From positions 1 through 62,690 of the forward strand of contig NZ_JH621268.1 of assembly GCF_000255455.1 (NCBI RefSeq): DNA of 62,690 nucleotides. Direction: 5' to 3'. The position numbers were made by a program, and so were the translations under genes. This document shows positions 52,142 through 60,528 of this stretch, piece after piece; positions within the stretch are counted from its first letter, which is position 1, and every line of letters starts with the position of its first letter. Under the pieces are notes generated by a model. The model was given only the letters and a program-made list of their open reading frames with translations. It did no database searches and was not told the DNA's origin. The stretch is from Aquimarina agarilytica ZC1 (GTDB taxonomy: Bacteria; Bacteroidota; Bacteroidia; Flavobacteriales; Flavobacteriaceae).

Positions 52142-55138
52142 ATGAGAACAAAAACTAAAAAAGGTCTGGTGGACTTTAAGCGAAAGAGGAGCTTGGGTTC
52201 AGTAGTGCCATTACTGTTTTTAGCAACAGGATTTAATGTAGTTTCTGCAAATGGTGTTGAAACTTTTTTTAATGAAAATTACGAAAACGATAGAGTGAGT
52301 GTTGTAGTGCAAAGTATAACAGGAACAATCGTTGATGCGGATGGAATTCCATTACCAGGAGCAACAGTGGTAATAAAAGGAACAAGTAAAGGAACACAAA
52401 CAGATTTTGACGGTAACTTTGTTATTGATGCCAATGCAGGAGATGTTTTAGAAATTTCTTATGTAGGTTTTAAAACACAAGAAATAGTAGTTGGGGATCA
52501 AACTTCATTAAATGTCACGCTAGAACAAGATATTGATGCACTTAATGAGGTAGTAGTAGTAGGATATGGTACCCAAAAGAAGAGTGAAATAACAGGTGCC
52601 TCATCACAAGTGAAAGCGGAATCTTTTGAAGAGCAGCCTGTCGTGCGTGTGGAAGAGGCTTTGCAAGGTCGTACAGCAGGTGTTTTTGTAGCCAGATCTA
52701 ATGGTACACCAGGAGCAGATGCAAAAATTCGTGTTCGTGGGGTGAATTCTATTACGGGAGCTAATGCCCCTTTGGTAGTAGTTGATGGATTTATAGGTGG
52801 AGATCTGAGGACTTTAAACCCAGCAGATATAGAAACATTCGAAGTATTGAAAGATGCATCGGCATTAGCTATATATGGAGCTCGAGGAGCTAATGGTGTT
52901 ATATTAGTCACCACAAAAAAGGGTAAAGGAAAAACACGAGTGGATGTGAATGTTTTTACATCTGTTTCTGAATTGGCAAATTCTTATGATAATAGGAAAA
53001 GTGCTCTTCAATTTGCATTGGATAGTCCTCCAAATTTTTATTCTGATGAAGTTATTGATAATTTAAGAACTAATCCAGTTCCAGATAAAGAAGATGATTT
53101 ATTCAGAACTGCTTTTGCTCAGAACTATCAAGTATCATTAAGTGGAGGTACAGATAAAGTTAATTATTTTATTTCTGGAAATTATTTAGATCAACAGGGG
53201 ATAATGGTAACTAATGAGTACGAAAGATATTCCTTGAGAGCTAATGTTGAGTCAAAAGTGAATGAAAAATTAAAAATAGGAATGCAATTATTTGCGAATA
53301 GAGAAACTGATAACAATAATCCTAATAATTTTAATTTAACAAAAGGAGGTCCAGTACTTAGGACTTTAACAACTGATCCAACATTTAGACAATTTAATCA
53401 AGATGGAAGTTTTAATTTTAATAAAGCACCATTAGGAAATACTTCTGCTACCTATTTTGTTACGGATCTTTTTAGGAGTGATATTGAGCGTAGAGCAAAT
53501 AGATTTAATTTGAATTTAAATTTAGAATATAAAATTCTTCCTTCTTTAAAGTATAGTATTTTAGTGGCAGGTAATACCTTGGATCAAAGGGATGAAAGGT
53601 TTACTAAAGAGAGCCCGGATTTAATAGATCCAGATACAGGGGAACAATCAGACCCGAGATTTAATGTTTTTGACTCTTCTAATCGTCAATTTGTAGGTTA
53701 TCAAATTACTAATATTTTAAATTGGAATAAAACATTTGGTAAACATGGGATTAATTTAACAGGAGTATATGAATTTGCAAAAAATGCAACAGATGATGAA
53801 GGTGTGAATATTATTAGTGTTCCTTTTGATGTAGATAGCGTTGAAGTTATAGATGATTCTAGCGAAATTGAACCAGAAAGCCGAACTTATAGAAGAAGCA
53901 AGGGTACTTTTGGTATAGTTTCAGTTTTAGGTCGCTTAAATTATGCTTATGATGAAAGTTTGTTGCTTAATGCTTCGATAAGACGTGATGAGGCGACAAC
54001 ATTTACAAAGGATAATAGAGTGGGTGTATTTTATTCATTTGGTGGGGGTTATAGTATGAAGAAATTGTCTTTTATTGAAAATAGTAATGTTTTTAATAAT
54101 GTAAAAATTAGAGGATCATGGGGGCAGACGGGTAACTCTAATACACCTAACTTTGCTGCATTTACAGATACATTTGAAGCGAGACAAATAGTAGGAGGGA
54201 GAACTCTTGTTAGACAAAATAATATAGGTAACCCAAATTTGTCTTGGGAAATTACTGAGCAATGGAATGTTGGTGCTGATGTAAATCTGTTTAATAATAG
54301 ACTAAATTTTTCTGTTGACTACTTCAATAAAACATCAGAAGATTTAATTTTAAGATTTAATCCAATACCATCTAATAGAGCTTTATTTACTACGGAAAAT
54401 ATTGGAGAAGTAGAAAATAAAGGATTTGAATTCTCAATGAATGGTGATGTAATTAACAATGATAATCTTACTTGGAATTCTGGAATTGTTTTTTCTCATG
54501 TTAAAAATGAGGTGACAAAATTAATTGATTTAGAAAAATTACCAGCTCAACTTATAGAAGGCCAGTTTAGAGATTTGCAAAATCAAGAGTCTCTTAATGT
54601 TATAAAAGTAGGAGAGCCAATAGGATCGTTTTTTGGATTTAATGAAGAAGGACGAAGAGATGTATTGGGGAGTGGATTGCCAACAGTAACATGGGGTTTT
54701 AACAATACAGTGAATTATAAAAAATGGGATTTTAACGCCTTTGTACAAGGAGCTGCTGGTTTTGATGTGTACAACATAACCAGAGGAGCTCTAAATGGAG
54801 CTTCAGCTGATGTGGCAGGTAATTTTCTTACTGATTTAGATGAGCCTACTACAAAAGAAGGTTCATATAGATATGTTGAAAAAGGTGATTATGTTAGACT
54901 AAGTAATTTATCGTTAGGTTACACTATAACAAAGCCTTTTAAACAAATTGATTTTGTGAAGTTATATGCTAGTGGTCAAAACTTATTTTTGATAACAGAT
55001 TATAAAGGATATGACCCAGAAACAAATTCAGGTCAACGAGGATTTACTCCTGGTAATCCAGATGTGGCAGCAGGTATCGATGCCGGGGCAATACCAAATC
55101 CAAGAACATATACATTTGGTGTTAAATTAGGATTTTAA
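52142..55138 (+). CDS. SusC/RagA-type TonB-dependent transporter, substrate unknown
   Basis: A 998-residue outer-membrane transporter. The N-terminus is unusually long and basic (MRTKTKKGLVDFKRKRSLGS) before the hydrophobic signal core, which ends at about residue 37 (VVSANG). Then follow a carboxypeptidase-regulatory-like domain (about 58-130, GTIVDADGIPLPGATVVIKG), the EVVVVGYGTQKKSEITG TonB-box region, the plug (IRVRGVNSITGANAPLVVVDG, IYGARGANGVILVTTKKG) and a barrel ending FGVKLGF. A SusD gene follows 29 bp later. The neighbourhood has no glycoside hydrolase, peptidase or regulator to name a substrate. Confidence 0.93.
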   Translation: MRTKTKKGLVDFKRKRSLGSVVPLLFLATGFNVVSANGVETFFNENYENDRVSVVVQSITGTIVDADGIPLPGATVVIKGTSKGTQTDFDGNFVIDANAGDVLEISYVGFKTQEIVVGDQTSLNVTLEQDIDALNEVVVVGYGTQKKSEITGASSQVKAESFEEQPVVRVEEALQGRTAGVFVARSNGTPGADAKIRVRGVNSITGANAPLVVVDGFIGGDLRTLNPADIETFEVLKDASALAIYGARGANGVILVTTKKGKGKTRVDVNVFTSVSELANSYDNRKSALQFALDSPPNFYSDEVIDNLRTNPVPDKEDDLFRTAFAQNYQVSLSGGTDKVNYFISGNYLDQQGIMVTNEYERYSLRANVESKVNEKLKIGMQLFANRETDNNNPNNFNLTKGGPVLRTLTTDPTFRQFNQDGSFNFNKAPLGNTSATYFVTDLFRSDIERRANRFNLNLNLEYKILPSLKYSILVAGNTLDQRDERFTKESPDLIDPDTGEQSDPRFNVFDSSNRQFVGYQITNILNWNKTFGKHGINLTGVYEFAKNATDDEGVNIISVPFDVDSVEVIDDSSEIEPESRTYRRSKGTFGIVSVLGRLNYAYDESLLLNASIRRDEATTFTKDNRVGVFYSFGGGYSMKKLSFIENSNVFNNVKIRGSWGQTGNSNTPNFAAFTDTFEARQIVGGRTLVRQNNIGNPNLSWEITEQWNVGADVNLFNNRLNFSVDYFNKTSEDLILRFNPIPSNRALFTTENIGEVENKGFEFSMNGDVINNDNLTWNSGIVFSHVKNEVTKLIDLEKLPAQLIEGQFRDLQNQESLNVIKVGEPIGSFFGFNEEGRRDVLGSGLPTVTWGFNNTVNYKKWDFNAFVQGAAGFDVYNITRGALNGASADVAGNFLTDLDEPTTKEGSYRYVEKGDYVRLSNLSLGYTITKPFKQIDFVKLYASGQNLFLITDYKGYDPETNSGQRGFTPGNPDVAAGIDAGAIPNPRTYTFGVKLGF

Positions 55139-55167
55139 TTAGTTATAAAAAATTAAAAATATATATT

Positions 55168-56757
55168 ATGTTTTTTAATAAAATTAAGAATAGTAAAAAA
55201 TATCTTGCAGGAGGTAGTTTAATGCTATTAATTTCTTTAACATTAAACAGTTGTGTAGATATAGATGAAGTATCTGATGTTGAAGATATAATAGCAGAAG
55301 GTATAGCTAGAGCTGAAGATATACAAGATCAAGCTTCCGAATTAGAAATTTCTGATTTAGATGACTTAGTATTAAATGTTTATAGGAGTTATTATGATTT
55401 GTTATTTTTAAATGGATATAATGTTCCAGCTTGGGCAGGGGATGATGTAACTACATTAAATGCAGCATCTAAAGACGAGTTTAGATCTTTTGATACGATG
55501 GAATTTGATTCAGAAAATCCAAGAATGATCAAATATCATAATGACATGGCTACTGTATTAAGTGATTTGGCTTTACCAGTGGCTATAGCAGAAAGTTTTA
55601 TAGGTCTAGTAACAGATCCTGATGCACTGTCCGAAACTGAGAGGGTAGAATTTGAAAGAGCTCAGTTGCTTTATGGAGAATTGTTATTCGTAAGATCTTT
55701 GAGTTTTCATCAAACGCTTAGAATGTTTGGTAAAGTAGGATTAACTATTGAAGATACACCAGCGGCTTCTTTAAGTGATCATTTGGAAGCATATGAAAAG
55801 ATAGAAGAAGATTTATTATTAGCTATTGATTTACTACCAAATATTCATCCAGATGCTACTGAGCCTGGAGCTGCTAGGCCTAATAAAGGTTCTGCAAGAG
55901 CTTTGTTAGTAAGAGTGTATATGGATTGGGCAGGTTTTCCTGTAAAGGATGTGACAAAGTATGTGTCTGCTTCAGATCAAGCTAAATTAGTTATAGATAA
56001 TAAGTCAGCTCATGGTTTTGATTTAGAAGCTAATTTTGGGGATCTATGGTTAGAGGCTAACGCTAATAACAAAGAAAGTTGCTTCTCTTTTGTTTTTGAT
56101 AAATCTGCAAGTTTGGATAATAGAAAATACGGTCAAGTTGGTTTGCCGGGTATTGCTCCTTTGAATGGTTGGGATGAAACTAGTGCGGAGATTCGTTTTT
56201 TTGAAGATTTTCCCGAGCAGCCTCGTAAGGATGCTACTTATAGAATGGATTTAGATTGGGAAGCTTTTCCAACACAACCGAATCCAGTATTTAGTAAAGT
56301 TGCAGGACCATTAAATGATTTACAAAACGCAGCTTTTTCAACTGATAGAAGTGATTTTTGGATTCGTTATGCTGATGTGCTTTTAATGTATGCAGAAGCT
56401 TCAGCAAGATCAGGTCAGATCACTGCTTTGTCTTGGGAAGCATTGAATCAGGTAAGAAGAAGAGCAGAAGGTTTACCTTTTGAAGCCCCAGATGCCTCTG
56501 TTGATTTAACAACAGGTGATTTAGCTGAATTAGCCGTAACTGAACGTAAATGGGAATTTGCTGGTGAATGGTTGAGATGGTATGACTTAGTTCGATTAGA
56601 AAGAGTTGCTGATGCCTTAAGTCCAGAAGCTAGAAAGCCGAAAAATCCAGCTTTTTCTGGTCCGAGCAATCCAGTAACAGGAGATACATCTACAAATAAT
56701 TATTTCTCTAAGATACCTCAGTCTATTTTAGATGTTAATCCAGGTTGGTCAAATTAA
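55168..56757 (+). CDS. SusD/RagB-type lipoprotein, substrate unknown
   Basis: A 529-residue surface lipoprotein (Cys 29 in LTLNSCVDIDE) paired with the preceding SusC. Family features include the helical GELLFVRSLSFHQTLRMFGKVGL, GSARALLVRVYMDWAGFPV, IRYADVLLMYAEASARSGQ, NQVRRRAEGLP and ERKWEFAGEWLRWYDLVRL near the end, and the C-terminal SKIPQSILDVNPGWSN. An acidic region after the Cys (about 30-60) fits surface export. It differs clearly from the starch SusD in this window, so the ligand is different or at least bound differently. Confidence 0.92.
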   Translation: MFFNKIKNSKKYLAGGSLMLLISLTLNSCVDIDEVSDVEDIIAEGIARAEDIQDQASELEISDLDDLVLNVYRSYYDLLFLNGYNVPAWAGDDVTTLNAASKDEFRSFDTMEFDSENPRMIKYHNDMATVLSDLALPVAIAESFIGLVTDPDALSETERVEFERAQLLYGELLFVRSLSFHQTLRMFGKVGLTIEDTPAASLSDHLEAYEKIEEDLLLAIDLLPNIHPDATEPGAARPNKGSARALLVRVYMDWAGFPVKDVTKYVSASDQAKLVIDNKSAHGFDLEANFGDLWLEANANNKESCFSFVFDKSASLDNRKYGQVGLPGIAPLNGWDETSAEIRFFEDFPEQPRKDATYRMDLDWEAFPTQPNPVFSKVAGPLNDLQNAAFSTDRSDFWIRYADVLLMYAEASARSGQITALSWEALNQVRRRAEGLPFEAPDASVDLTTGDLAELAVTERKWEFAGEWLRWYDLVRLERVADALSPEARKPKNPAFSGPSNPVTGDTSTNNYFSKIPQSILDVNPGWSN

Positions 56758-56784
56758 ATAATAAATAGTTATATATTATTTTTA

Positions 56785-56816
56785 ATAACGGTAAGCTTTT
56801 TTTAGCTTACCGTTAT
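56785..56816 (+). terminator. Terminator after the second susD
   Basis: ATAACGGTAAGCT (56785-56797) pairs with AGCTTACCGTTAT (56804-56816) around a loop of six T, followed by CTTTTTTTAATT. It separates the SusC/D pair from the VCBS lipoprotein gene, which must have its own promoter or depend on readthrough. Confidence 0.85.
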
Positions 56817-56868
56817 CTTTTTTAATTCTATTATTGTTTAAATGTAATAGTTGATAAAATTTAATTTT

Positions 56869-59800
56869 ATGCAGAAAATCAAATATTTAAAATATTCTGT
56901 AATGATATGCTTTGCAATTGTTTTTACAGGATTAGAATCATGTAAGGAAGCTGTTAAAACTGAAGCTCTAGAAGATACTGACATACAAGATTTAAAATTT
57001 GACAAACTATTTTCGACTTTAACTTCAAAACAAACTAATGTTGATTTTAAAAATCAATTAGTTGAAAATATCAATTTCAATTATTATCAATATATGTATT
57101 CCTACATAGGTGCAGGAGTTGCTGCGGGTGATTTTAATAATGATGGTTTTGAAGATTTGTTTTTTGTATCAAATACAAATGAATCTAAATTGTATAAAAA
57201 CAAAGGTGATTTAGTTTTTGAAGAGGTGTCTTTAAAAGCAAGCATTACCTCTAAAAAAGGATTTAACACTGGGGTAACTACCGTGGATATCAATAATGAT
57301 GGTTTATTAGATATTTATATAGTTAGAGGTGGGTTGGATAGTTCAGAGGGCAAATTTGAAAACTTGCTTTACATTAATCAAGGTGATTTTAAATTTAAGG
57401 AAGAAGCTAAAAAATATGGTTTGAATGATTCCAATAGAGGAATTCAAGCTACTTTTTTTGATTTTGATAATGATAATGACTTGGATGTGTTTATAGCTAA
57501 TACGCCTGATCTTGATGCTAAGACTAAAGAAGTTATAGATATTAATAAAAAACAAAAAGATCCAGCTTCGCAAAAATTATTAGGAAATGATAAACTCTAT
57601 GAAAATATAGGAAATGGCAAGTTTAAAGATGTTTCGATAAAAGCGGGCTTACATTATGATATCGGTTTTGGGTTAAATCCACAAGTCGGAGATTTAAACG
57701 GAGACGGTTTTCTGGATATTTATGTGTGCAATGATTTTAAAGTACCCGATTTTGCATACATCAATAATGGAAATGGAACGTTTACGGATAAACGCGATGA
57801 GTTTTTTAAACATATTTCCCATAATAGTATGGGAAGTGATATTGTTGATATTAATAATGATGGGAATTTTGATGTGCTTACATTAGATATGAACCCAGAG
57901 GATTATCTACGCTCTAAAACGACCATGTCAATGACTTCCATACCTAAGTTTGAACAAATGGTGGCCAATAATTATCATTACCAATATATGCATAATATGG
58001 TACAGGTAAATAATGGTAATGATTCATTTAGTGAAGTATCAAACTTATCGGGTATGGCAAATACCGATTGGAGTTGGGCGGTGTTGGCTGCGGATTTAGA
58101 TTTAGATGGTTTTGAGGATGTGTATGTGACCAATGGGGTGTTTAGAGATGTGATTGATCAAGATACTACCCGGGAAATTTTAAAAATTCTTCGGAAGAAT
58201 AGAAGAAAACCAACTAAAGAAGACTTTCTAAAGTTTGCTAAAATGTTGCCACAACAAAAGCTAAAAAATTATTTCTTTAAAAATAATGGAGACTTATCAT
58301 TTACAGATACTACTGATGAATGGAGTACTATTGAACCAACATTTTCCAATGGAGCAATTTATGTGGATTTAGATAATGATGGAGATTTGGAAGTGGTTAC
58401 CAACAATATAAATGAACCAGCAAGCATTTTAAAAAATAATGCTGTTGAATTAACTAAAGGGGATTTTTTAAAGTTAAATTTTGTTGGACCTCAAAAGAAC
58501 AGAAATGGTATTGGAGTAAAAGCGACGGTAGTAACAAATAGCGGAAAACAATTGACAAGACAGTTAATTAATACGCGAGGTTTTTTGTCTTCAGTGTCTT
58601 CAGTATTACATTTTGGTATTCCTAAAGGGGATAGTATTGCAGAAGTTACTATTGAATGGTTGGATGGTAAATCACAGGTTTTAGCTAATGTGGAAGTAAA
58701 CAAAACCTTGAGTATAGCCTATAAAAATAGTACAAAAGGGAAAAGTGATAAAGATATATCAAAACCAATTTTTAAAGAACAATCATTTAAATATACTCAC
58801 AAGGATCCTTATTTTAATGATTATAAATTACAACTATTATTGCCTTATAAATATTCACAATTAGGACCAGCAAAAGCTGTTGGTGATGTGAATGGAGATG
58901 GTATTGATGATGTGTTTTTAGGTGGAGGCTTTAAACAAGAGGCTACTTTATTGCTGGGAACAAAGAATGGAACATATATAAAAAAGAGTCAACAAGATTT
59001 TGCAGCAGATGCAAGATATGAGGACATATCAGCTACTTTTTTTGATGCTGATAACGATGGGGATTTAGATTTGTACGCAGGTTCTGGAAGTTATGAATTT
59101 TCTCCACGCTCCAGAGGCTTATTAGATCGCTACTATGAGAATGATGGAAAGGGAATTTTTACGAAAAAGAATGCGACCATACCCGAATTAAATATTGTTA
59201 CTACAGTAGTAGCTACAGCTGATTATGATGGAGATGGCGATCAAGATGTATTTGTGGGTAGTGGGGTAATACCAGCTAAGTATCCTAATTCAGGATCTAG
59301 CTACCTACTAAAAAATGAAAATGGAAAGTTTAGTATAGCTAATAGGGAAGTAGGTATTAATAATTTAGGAATGCTTAAAGATGCTGTGTTCAAAGATATT
59401 GATAAAGATGGAAAGCTTGATTTAATTGTGACGGGAGAGTGGACTGGAATTCAAGTTTTATTAAATAAAAATGGAAAGTTTGTAAAGGCTGAGCAATACA
59501 AAAAATTAGCAGAAACAAAAGGATGGTGGAATAAAATTTTGGTTGAAGATGTGGATAATGATGGGGATTTGGATATTATAGCGGGTAATTTAGGGCTGAA
59601 TACTAAGTTTCATGCAAATACAAAAAAACCATTTCATGTATATGCCAAAGATTTTGATGCCAATGGTATAGAAGATATTGTATTAGCTAAAGATTATAAA
59701 GGGAAACAAGTGCCCGTTCGTGGGCGTACGTGTACATCGCAACAAATGCCTCATATAGCTAAAAAAATCCCAACTTTTGAGGAGTTTGCGAACCTTGGAG

Positions 59801-60210
59801 TTGATGGTATTTTAGGTAAAGACATTGATTCGGCTTTGCATTATGAAGTAAACGAGTTTCGCTCTGGAATTTTTTATAATGAGGGTGAAGACTTTAAATT
59901 TAAACCATTCTCAAATGAAGTACAAACCTCTTTAGTTAATAGTATTTTATATAAAGATTTTGATTCCGATGGTAAAAAAGATTTATTACTAGCCGGAAAT
60001 AATCATCATTTTGAAGTTGAAACTACAAGATCAGATGCTGGTATTGGTTCATTTCTTAAGGGAGATGGCAAAGGGGATTTTACATGGATATCCAATAATA
60101 AAACAGGATTTTTTGCAAATAAAGATGTGCGTCATATAGTAGATCTACCTAAACAAAAACAAGTTCTAGTGATTAATAATAATGATATACATCAGTTGTT
60201 TCGTTATTAA
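56869..60210 (+). CDS. Large VCBS/FG-GAP repeat lipoprotein with ASPIC/UnbV domain
   Basis: A 1113-residue surface lipoprotein. The ATG at 56869 gives a signal ending GLESC (Cys 25). The six-codon longer start adds nothing. Two FG-GAP/VCBS beta-propeller blocks are present (about 75-510 and 655-1090), with many Ca-binding-type motifs such as GDFNNDGFEDLFF, DINNDGLLDIYIV, DLNGDGFLDIYVC, DADNDGDLDLYAG and DVDNDGDLDIIAG. Between them is an ASPIC/UnbV domain (about 530-615, GIGVKATVVTNSGKQLTRQL, STVLHFG-like SSVLHFGIPKG). Proteins of this kind often follow SusC/SusD pairs in marine Bacteroidota, but their role is not established. A surface binding or adhesion function is inferred. Confidence 0.88.
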   Translation: MQKIKYLKYSVMICFAIVFTGLESCKEAVKTEALEDTDIQDLKFDKLFSTLTSKQTNVDFKNQLVENINFNYYQYMYSYIGAGVAAGDFNNDGFEDLFFVSNTNESKLYKNKGDLVFEEVSLKASITSKKGFNTGVTTVDINNDGLLDIYIVRGGLDSSEGKFENLLYINQGDFKFKEEAKKYGLNDSNRGIQATFFDFDNDNDLDVFIANTPDLDAKTKEVIDINKKQKDPASQKLLGNDKLYENIGNGKFKDVSIKAGLHYDIGFGLNPQVGDLNGDGFLDIYVCNDFKVPDFAYINNGNGTFTDKRDEFFKHISHNSMGSDIVDINNDGNFDVLTLDMNPEDYLRSKTTMSMTSIPKFEQMVANNYHYQYMHNMVQVNNGNDSFSEVSNLSGMANTDWSWAVLAADLDLDGFEDVYVTNGVFRDVIDQDTTREILKILRKNRRKPTKEDFLKFAKMLPQQKLKNYFFKNNGDLSFTDTTDEWSTIEPTFSNGAIYVDLDNDGDLEVVTNNINEPASILKNNAVELTKGDFLKLNFVGPQKNRNGIGVKATVVTNSGKQLTRQLINTRGFLSSVSSVLHFGIPKGDSIAEVTIEWLDGKSQVLANVEVNKTLSIAYKNSTKGKSDKDISKPIFKEQSFKYTHKDPYFNDYKLQLLLPYKYSQLGPAKAVGDVNGDGIDDVFLGGGFKQEATLLLGTKNGTYIKKSQQDFAADARYEDISATFFDADNDGDLDLYAGSGSYEFSPRSRGLLDRYYENDGKGIFTKKNATIPELNIVTTVVATADYDGDGDQDVFVGSGVIPAKYPNSGSSYLLKNENGKFSIANREVGINNLGMLKDAVFKDIDKDGKLDLIVTGEWTGIQVLLNKNGKFVKAEQYKKLAETKGWWNKILVEDVDNDGDLDIIAGNLGLNTKFHANTKKPFHVYAKDFDANGIEDIVLAKDYKGKQVPVRGRTCTSQQMPHIAKKIPTFEEFANLGVDGILGKDIDSALHYEVNEFRSGIFYNEGEDFKFKPFSNEVQTSLVNSILYKDFDSDGKKDLLLAGNNHHFEVETTRSDAGIGSFLKGDGKGDFTWISNNKTGFFANKDVRHIVDLPKQKQVLVINNNDIHQLFRY

Positions 60211-60528
60211 GTTATACAATATGTAAATACGATTATTACTTCGAGTGATTTGCGTAATGAAATGAAGTAGATAGGATAGAGAAGCGCTTTCCGATTCAAT
60301 CAGACGGTTTCTAGATACACTTCCTCTTCGCTATGACTGAGAGAAATACTCGAACCAATTAAGGTGTTTTATTCAAATAGTGTAAAAAGAATAAATTAGT
60401 ATAAAAAATCTACAAAACGCCATTTTTTACGTTTAAATGTGCGTATTTTTTAACATATCTTTGTGTGTGTACTTAGAAAAGGTGTACGTCTTTATTATTT
60501 ATATTAGCCTTTAGGTTAATTTAATTAA
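60211..60528. other. Intergenic region carrying a palindromic repeat
   Basis: The 318-bp gap holds the imperfect palindrome at 60240-60354. The remaining part is AT-rich, with no clear TAnnTTTG box for the downstream gene. Confidence 0.5.
60240..60354. repeat. Small imperfect palindromic (MITE/REP-like) element
   Basis: The ends TTCGAGTGATTT (60240-60251) and AAATACTCGAA (60344-60354) are inverted repeats with one unpaired base. Inside are GATAGAGAAGCGCTTTCC and CTTCCTCTTCGCTATGACT, whose arms partly pair. Base composition is clearly less AT-rich than the surroundings. The layout matches short non-coding repeats that are scattered between genes in Flavobacteriaceae genomes. Only one copy is in this window, so its repetitive nature is inferred. 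Confidence 0.55.
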
